Below, in pieces: positions 60,086-64,000 of a stretch of DNA of 64,000 bases (position 1 is the first letter of the stretch; every line of letters starts with the position of its first letter). The notes under the pieces were generated by a model. The model saw only the letters and a list, made by a program, of their open reading frames with translations, was not told where the DNA came from and searched no databases. The translations under genes were made by a program, and so were the position numbers. The stretch spans positions 51,311 to 115,310 of the forward strand of contig JAKSKZ010000004.1 of the NCBI GenBank assembly GCA_024401475.1, written 5' to 3'. This DNA comes from Paludibacteraceae bacterium. GTDB taxonomy: Bacteria > Bacteroidota > Bacteroidia > Bacteroidales > Paludibacteraceae.

Positions 60086-60265
60086 ATGGATTCACTTCCT
60101 CAAGACATAAACATGCTATTCAGCTTTGTAAATATGAAACTACGTGACGAATATGACTCTCTCGATGCTTTTTGCGAGGACTTAAACGTTGACAAAGAGG
60201 AACTTATAAAAAAATTATCAGAAGGAGGTTTCGAATACAACGAATCTCAGAAAAAATTTTGGTGA
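60086..60265 (+). CDS. DUF4250 protein
   Basis: This 59-residue protein is read from MDSLPQD. Family pattern LPQDINMLFSFVNMKLRDEY, then LDAFCEDLNVDKEELIKKLSEGGFEYNE. A tiny helical cytoplasmic protein of unknown function that is widespread in Bacteroidales and Firmicutes. The frame extends 30 residues upstream, across the promoter. A GGTGA/TCACC hairpin follows the stop. Confidence 0.85.
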   Translation: MDSLPQDINMLFSFVNMKLRDEYDSLDAFCEDLNVDKEELIKKLSEGGFEYNESQKKFW

Positions 60266-60294
60266 TTTTTCACCCAACCAAGCCATTTCTTTTA

Positions 60295-60302
60295 TATATT
60301 TG
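60295..60302 (+). promoter_or_regulatory. -7 box for the trp operon
   Basis: TATATTTG matches TAnnTTTG and lies about 43 bp before the leader peptide ATG. The start of transcription is expected near 60308. A TTTG is seen at 60258-60261, but that is farther than usual. Confidence 0.55.
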
Positions 60303-60344
60303 CAATGTATTACAACAAAACAAACAATATTAATTATAGAACAC

Positions 60345-60431
60345 ATGATCATTATCAACCATACATATTGGTGGTGGCAAGGCTCAGAACAAAATGTTGT
60401 GAGGGCGCTTGCTCATCCTTATTGTGTATGA
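60345..60431 (+). CDS. trpL: trp operon leader peptide with three consecutive Trp codons
   Basis: A 28-codon frame starts at ATG 60345 and ends at TGA 60429-60431. It reads MIINHTYWWWQGSEQ and ends HPYCV. Three TGG codons in a row at codons 9-11 in such a short peptide ahead of trpB are diagnostic of ribosome-mediated transcription attenuation. When Trp-tRNA is scarce the ribosome would stall on the WWW codons and prevent the downstream terminator from folding. Confidence 0.85.
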   Translation: MIIINHTYWWWQGSEQNVVRALAHPYCV

Positions 60432-60465
60432 TTGAAAAGAATAATTCAATATACATTTCGGAATA

Positions 60466-60506
60466 AAAGGAGGCTCGTCTTTCACGACAAGCCTCCTTTC
60501 TTTTTT
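60466..60506 (+). terminator. trp attenuator terminator
   Basis: AAAGGAGGCTCGTC (60466-60479) pairs with GACAAGCCTCCTTT (60486-60499), a 14-bp stem with one C-A mismatch, followed by C and six T. It lies 35 nt after the leader peptide stop and 45 bp before trpB. The antiterminator partner was not resolved by eye; GCTCATCCTT near 60411-60420 is a weak candidate. Confidence 0.85.
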
Positions 60507-60550
60507 ACTTTTCAATTCAGAATATAAACAAAAATAAAACATACAAACAG

Positions 60551-61750
60551 ATGAAATCATTTCAAGTTGACGAAAACGGCTACTACGGAGAATTCGGTGG
60601 AGCCTATGTGCCAGAGATCCTCTACAAGACAGTAGAAGATTTGAAGAACGCCTACTTGCCTATCATTGAAAGCGAGTCGTTCCAAAAAGAGTTTAGAGAT
60701 TTATTGCGCGACTATGCAGGTCGTCCATCTTCTCTATACTACGCAAATAGATTGAGCGAGAAATACGGATGCAAAATCTATTTGAAACGTGAGGATCTCA
60801 ACCATACAGGTGCACATAAAATCAACAATGCTCTTGGACAAGTGCTTTTGGCTAAGAAACTGGGCAAAAAACGTATCATCGCAGAAACAGGTGCCGGACA
60901 ACACGGAGTTGCCACTGCCACCGTTTGTGCCTTGATGAACCTTCCTTGTCGTGTTTACATGGGAGCAACAGACGTTAAGCGTCAACACGTCAACGTTGAG
61001 CGAATGAAAATGCTCGGTGCAGAAGTTTTCCCAGTTGAGAGCGGAAACAAAACTTTGAAAGATGCCACTAACGAGGCTATCCGCGACTGGTGCTGCCACC
61101 CTTCCGACACATTCTACATCATCGGTTCCACCGTTGGTCCTCACCCATACCCTGATATGGTGGCGCGTCTTCAAAGCGTCATCAGTGAGGAGATCAAATG
61201 GCAGTTGAAAGAGAAGGAAGGCAGAGAAAACCCAGACTACCTTATCGCCTGCGTAGGCGGAGGAAGTAATGCTGCAGGAACCATTTATCACTATATTGAC
61301 GATGCCGATGTAAAAATCGTTTTGGCAGAGGCTGGCGGCAAAGGTGTTGACTCTGGCTACACAGCAGCGACCATCCAAAAGGGAACACTCGGCATTCTTC
61401 ACGGAAGCCGCACATTGACCATGCAAACAGAAGACGGTCAAATTGTTGAGCCTTATAGCATCTCTGCTGGTTTGGATTATCCAGGCATCGGCCCTATCCA
61501 TGCCAACATTGCCAAGCAACATCGTGCAACCGTATTGGCCATCAACGACGACGAGGCACTTCGCGCAGCATTCGAACTCACTCGTTTGGAAGGTATCATC
61601 CCTGCCATGGAATCGGCTCATGCATTAGGCGCACTCCCTAAGGTGAAGTTCAAGCCTACTGACGTAGTCGTTCTCACCGTCAGCGGTCGAGGCGACAAAG
61701 ATTTGGACACTTACCTTTCTCACAAAGACGACAAGGGTATTAACGATTAA
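60551..61750 (+). CDS. trpB: Tryptophan synthase beta subunit
   Basis: This 399-residue TrpB1-type enzyme has [10 protein letters not shown] at the start, PLP Lys 90 in [29 protein letters not shown] (PLP phosphate loop), GLDYPGIGP and [10 protein letters not shown]. It condenses indole with serine. It is the first structural gene, as in the Bacteroides order trpB-E-G-D-C-F-A. Confidence 0.97.
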   Translation: MKSFQVDENGYYGEFGGAYVPEILYKTVEDLKNAYLPIIESESFQKEFRDLLRDYAGRPSSLYYANRLSEKYGCKIYLKREDLNHTGAHKINNALGQVLLAKKLGKKRIIAETGAGQHGVATATVCALMNLPCRVYMGATDVKRQHVNVERMKMLGAEVFPVESGNKTLKDATNEAIRDWCCHPSDTFYIIGSTVGPHPYPDMVARLQSVISEEIKWQLKEKEGRENPDYLIACVGGGSNAAGTIYHYIDDADVKIVLAEAGGKGVDSGYTAATIQKGTLGILHGSRTLTMQTEDGQIVEPYSISAGLDYPGIGPIHANIAKQHRATVLAINDDEALRAAFELTRLEGIIPAMESAHALGALPKVKFKPTDVVVLTVSGRGDKDLDTYLSHKDDKGIND

Positions 61751-61763
61751 CCACCAGAACACA

Positions 61764-63188
61764 ATGGCAAAATTCTCATATACTGTAAAATCAAAAAGCA
61801 TGCTGGCCGACCTTTGTACGCCAGTTAGCGCATACCTACGCTTGCGAGACCTTTACACCCAAAGCGTACTTATGGAGAGCTCCGACTATCATGGAGGAGA
61901 AAATGGTCGCTCGTTCATCGGAGTGCAACCATTGGGTCAAGTATCCATTGAGCACGGAATTGGTCGATGCAAATTTCCTGACGGAAGCACAGCAGAGCAA
62001 CCCATCAACAAGGAGAACCGTTCGGAAAGCATCATCAACCTCTTTCTCAAATCTTTTGACGTAAAGGGAGAAAATGCAAAATTCTGCGGACTCTTCGGCT
62101 ATACATCTTTCAACGCCGTAAAATATTTCGAAAACATCAACGTAAAAGATGAGACAATGGAGAAAAACGACGCTCCAGATATGATCTACATTCTTTACAA
62201 ATACGTCATCGTTTTCGACCACTTCAGAAACACTCTCACCATCAATGAACTTTTCAACGAAAAGGAGGAGAGCAAATTGGACGAGATTGAACATGCACTC
62301 AATCAACCTCGATTGAGTCTTTACGGATTCCACCCTGTGGGAGACACGACAAGTCCGTTGACTGACGAAGAGCACAAGGCAAATATTCGAAAAGGCATTG
62401 CTCACTGCAAACGTGGCGACGTATTCCAAATCGTGTTGAGCCGCCGATTCGTTCAACACTACGAGGGGGACGATTTCAAACTATATCGTACACTCAGAAG
62501 CATCAACCCATCCCCTTACCTATTCTACTTCGACTTCGGCGGTTTCCGCATCTTCGGAAGTTCACCAGAAACACACTGTCGAGTAGAAAACATCGGCACT
62601 TTCGAGGCACCTCGCTACAGAGCCTACATCGACCCTATCGCAGGCACGACCAAACGAACAGGTAACGCCGAAGAGGATGCTCGCAACGCCGAATATCTTC
62701 GCAAAGACCCTAAAGAGAACGCCGAGCATGTAATGTTGGTGGATTTGGCTAGAAACGACCTCAGCCGCAACTGCCACAACGTGAAGGTTGACTTCTACAA
62801 AGAACTACAATATTACAGTCATGTCATCCACTTGGTTAGCCGTGTCAGCGGTGATTTGAACGAAGGGGCAGACCCTATCAAGAGTTTCATCGACACATTC
62901 CCAGCCGGAACATTGAGTGGAGCACCTAAAGTTCGTGCCATGCAACTTATCAGCGACTACGAGCCTCACAACCGTGGTGCTTACGGTGGTTGTATCGGGT
63001 TCATCGGTTTCGACGGTTCTCTAAACCAAGCCATCACCATCCGTACTTTTGTGGCCCGCAACAACGAATTGTGGTTCCAAGCTGGAGGTGGAATCGTAGC
63101 CAAGAGCGACGAGGAATACGAATTGCAAGAGGTAAACAACAAATTGGGGGCCCTCCGCAAGGCTATCATGATGGCAGAAAACATGTGA
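61764..63188 (+). CDS. trpE: Anthranilate synthase component I
   Basis: This 474-residue chorismate-binding enzyme shows the Trp feedback motif LMESSD near residue 37, then FQIVLSRRF, PSPYLFYFDF, GSSPETHCRV, PIAGTTKRTG, MLVDLARNDLSR and FPAGTLSGAPKVRAM. It makes anthranilate from chorismate with ammonia from TrpG. 13 bp after trpB. Confidence 0.97.
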   Translation: MAKFSYTVKSKSMLADLCTPVSAYLRLRDLYTQSVLMESSDYHGGENGRSFIGVQPLGQVSIEHGIGRCKFPDGSTAEQPINKENRSESIINLFLKSFDVKGENAKFCGLFGYTSFNAVKYFENINVKDETMEKNDAPDMIYILYKYVIVFDHFRNTLTINELFNEKEESKLDEIEHALNQPRLSLYGFHPVGDTTSPLTDEEHKANIRKGIAHCKRGDVFQIVLSRRFVQHYEGDDFKLYRTLRSINPSPYLFYFDFGGFRIFGSSPETHCRVENIGTFEAPRYRAYIDPIAGTTKRTGNAEEDARNAEYLRKDPKENAEHVMLVDLARNDLSRNCHNVKVDFYKELQYYSHVIHLVSRVSGDLNEGADPIKSFIDTFPAGTLSGAPKVRAMQLISDYEPHNRGAYGGCIGFIGFDGSLNQAITIRTFVARNNELWFQAGGGIVAKSDEEYELQEVNNKLGALRKAIMMAENM

Positions 63189-63209
63189 TGACATTTAAGT
63201 ATTTTGAAT

Positions 63210-63776
63210 ATGAAAGTAGTATTGATAGATAATTACGATAGCTTCTCCTATAACCTCTACCACTTGCTCCGCGAGTTGGACGTAGACGTGACGGTTTATA
63301 GAAACGACCAATTCAAATTGGAAGATCTCGAAGCATTTGATAAAATCATGTTGAGCCCAGGCCCTGGCATTCCTTCCGAAGCAGGACTCTTGATGCAGGT
63401 AATCCAAACATACGCAGGCAAGAAACCCATTTTGGGAATCTGTTTAGGAGAACAGGCCATCGGCGAATGTTTCGGAGGCACGTTGGTCAACTTGAGCGAT
63501 GTGTTCCATGGTGTTCAGACACCAACTCACATCATCGCTAACGACTATATTTTCGAAGGCTTGAACAAAGACATCATGGTTGGACGTTACCACTCTTGGG
63601 TGGTCGATGCCAAGTCCATTCCTTCTTGCCTCGAAATCACGGCTGTCAGCGACGAGGGACAAGTAATGGCCCTCCAGCACAAAGACCATGACATCCACGG
63701 CATTCAATTCCACCCCGAATCGGTTTTGACTCCAGACGGAAAGAAAATGATCCAAAACTGGGTGAAGAGAAGTTAA
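63210..63776 (+). CDS. trpG: Anthranilate synthase component II (glutamine amidotransferase)
   Basis: This 188-residue class I amidotransferase is read from MKVVLIDNYDSF; an ATG 6 bp upstream is possible. LSPGPGIPSEAG, nucleophile Cys 78 in GICLGEQAIGECFGG, and IQFHPESVLTP with the His-Glu pair. It releases ammonia from glutamine for TrpE. There is no fused TrpD. Confidence 0.96.
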   Translation: MKVVLIDNYDSFSYNLYHLLRELDVDVTVYRNDQFKLEDLEAFDKIMLSPGPGIPSEAGLLMQVIQTYAGKKPILGICLGEQAIGECFGGTLVNLSDVFHGVQTPTHIIANDYIFEGLNKDIMVGRYHSWVVDAKSIPSCLEITAVSDEGQVMALQHKDHDIHGIQFHPESVLTPDGKKMIQNWVKRS

Positions 63777-63803
63777 GAATTAAAAATTAAAAATTAAGAG
63801 TTA

Positions 63804-64000
63804 ATTGATGATTAGGAATTAAGAGAAGATTTTGAATCTCGGCATTTCCCAGCACTGAAAGTGCGTCACTCAATAGCCTTGTCCGCAAGGGCAAGGAAAA
63901 AAGAATTGATGATTAGGAATTAAGAGAAGATTTCGAACCTCAAATTTTCCCAGCACTGAAAGTGCGTCACTCAATAGCCTTGTCCGCAAGGGCAAGGAAA
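63804..64000. repeat. 101-bp tandem repeat after trpG (two copies, running off the window)
   Basis: Copy 1 begins at 63804 and copy 2 at 63905, both with ATTGATGATTAGGAATTAAG. The last 50 bp of each copy are identical. Each unit holds hairpin GCACT-GAA-AGTGC (63852-63864 in copy 1) and CCTTG/CAAGG arms with a further GCAAGG (63877-63896). An A-rich stretch with repeated AATTAAAAATTAA precedes it. Non-coding; trpD is expected beyond it. Confidence 0.75.

Noticed and set aside
63804..64000. CRISPR array reading of the 101-bp repeats
   Set aside because: Units are almost fully conserved over 101 bp, with no unique spacers.
1..64000. tRNA or rRNA genes
   Set aside because: No cloverleaf-like T-loop/acceptor combinations or rRNA-like conserved stretches were seen by eye; a dedicated search would be decisive.

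Overview
The window is 64 kb of chromosome from a member of the order Bacteroidales. Evidence for this includes a GldH lipoprotein, a RicT/PSP1 protein with a long polar tail, GH97 and UshA-like lipoproteins, a DUF4250 protein, rSAM/lipoprotein genes, trp gene order B-E-G, and many promoters with the Bacteroidetes -7 box TAnnTTTG. Genus cannot be fixed from the sequence. No rRNA, tRNA or CRISPR array was seen.

Left part (1-26.4 kb) is mostly conserved backbone. It holds a small DUF3791-like gene, a cytoplasmic FKBP, an unrecognised three-gene operon (TPR protein, unknown protein, vWA protein), a secreted 18-residue-repeat protein, two tandem 5'-nucleotidase lipoproteins, and an rSAM/lipoprotein maturation locus with an extra 45-residue mini-lipoprotein. 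An operon holB-ricT-gldH-trmB-polyprenyl synthase follows, then purE-folK, pyk, a stand-alone MetH reactivation-domain protein, and an N-degron operon clpS-clpA-aat joined by ATGA overlaps.

Middle part (26.4-58 kb) is accessory, with almost every gene on the minus strand. It contains a split hipB-hipS-hipT toxin-antitoxin operon with three operator copies 41 bp apart, a truncated SDR gene, an ars operon (arsR, thioredoxin-like, arsF, arsG, arsC, permease), and a GH97 gene between an IS982-family element and a 200-bp MITE with the same ends. It also holds rtcB, prs, a DUF3791-DUF3990 cassette and a XamI-type restriction-modification pair. The rest is a family of redox modules: exported flavodoxins, a nitroreductase, three paralogous alpha/beta-hydrolase lipoproteins (one broken by an amber codon), a CMD-cupin protein, a DXS-like enzyme and an AraC regulator. 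Relics of AraC, aldo/keto reductase and lipoprotein genes mark past rearrangement.

The most striking result is a candidate regulon. Five promoters in the accessory part (34.2, 41.7, 42.7, 49.4 and 57.7 kb) carry two TACC-N6-TCGG-like half sites spaced exactly 21 bp. In all five, the pair lies at the same distance from a TAnnTTTG-like -7 box. The AraC protein at 54.9-55.8 kb is the natural candidate to bind them, which would tie the scattered redox/hydrolase modules into one response.

Right end (58-64 kb): an SDR, azlCD, a DUF4250 gene, then the trp operon. The trp operon has a leader peptide with three consecutive Trp codons and an intrinsic attenuator, followed by trpB, trpE and trpG. The window ends in a 101-bp tandem repeat that fills the space after trpG.
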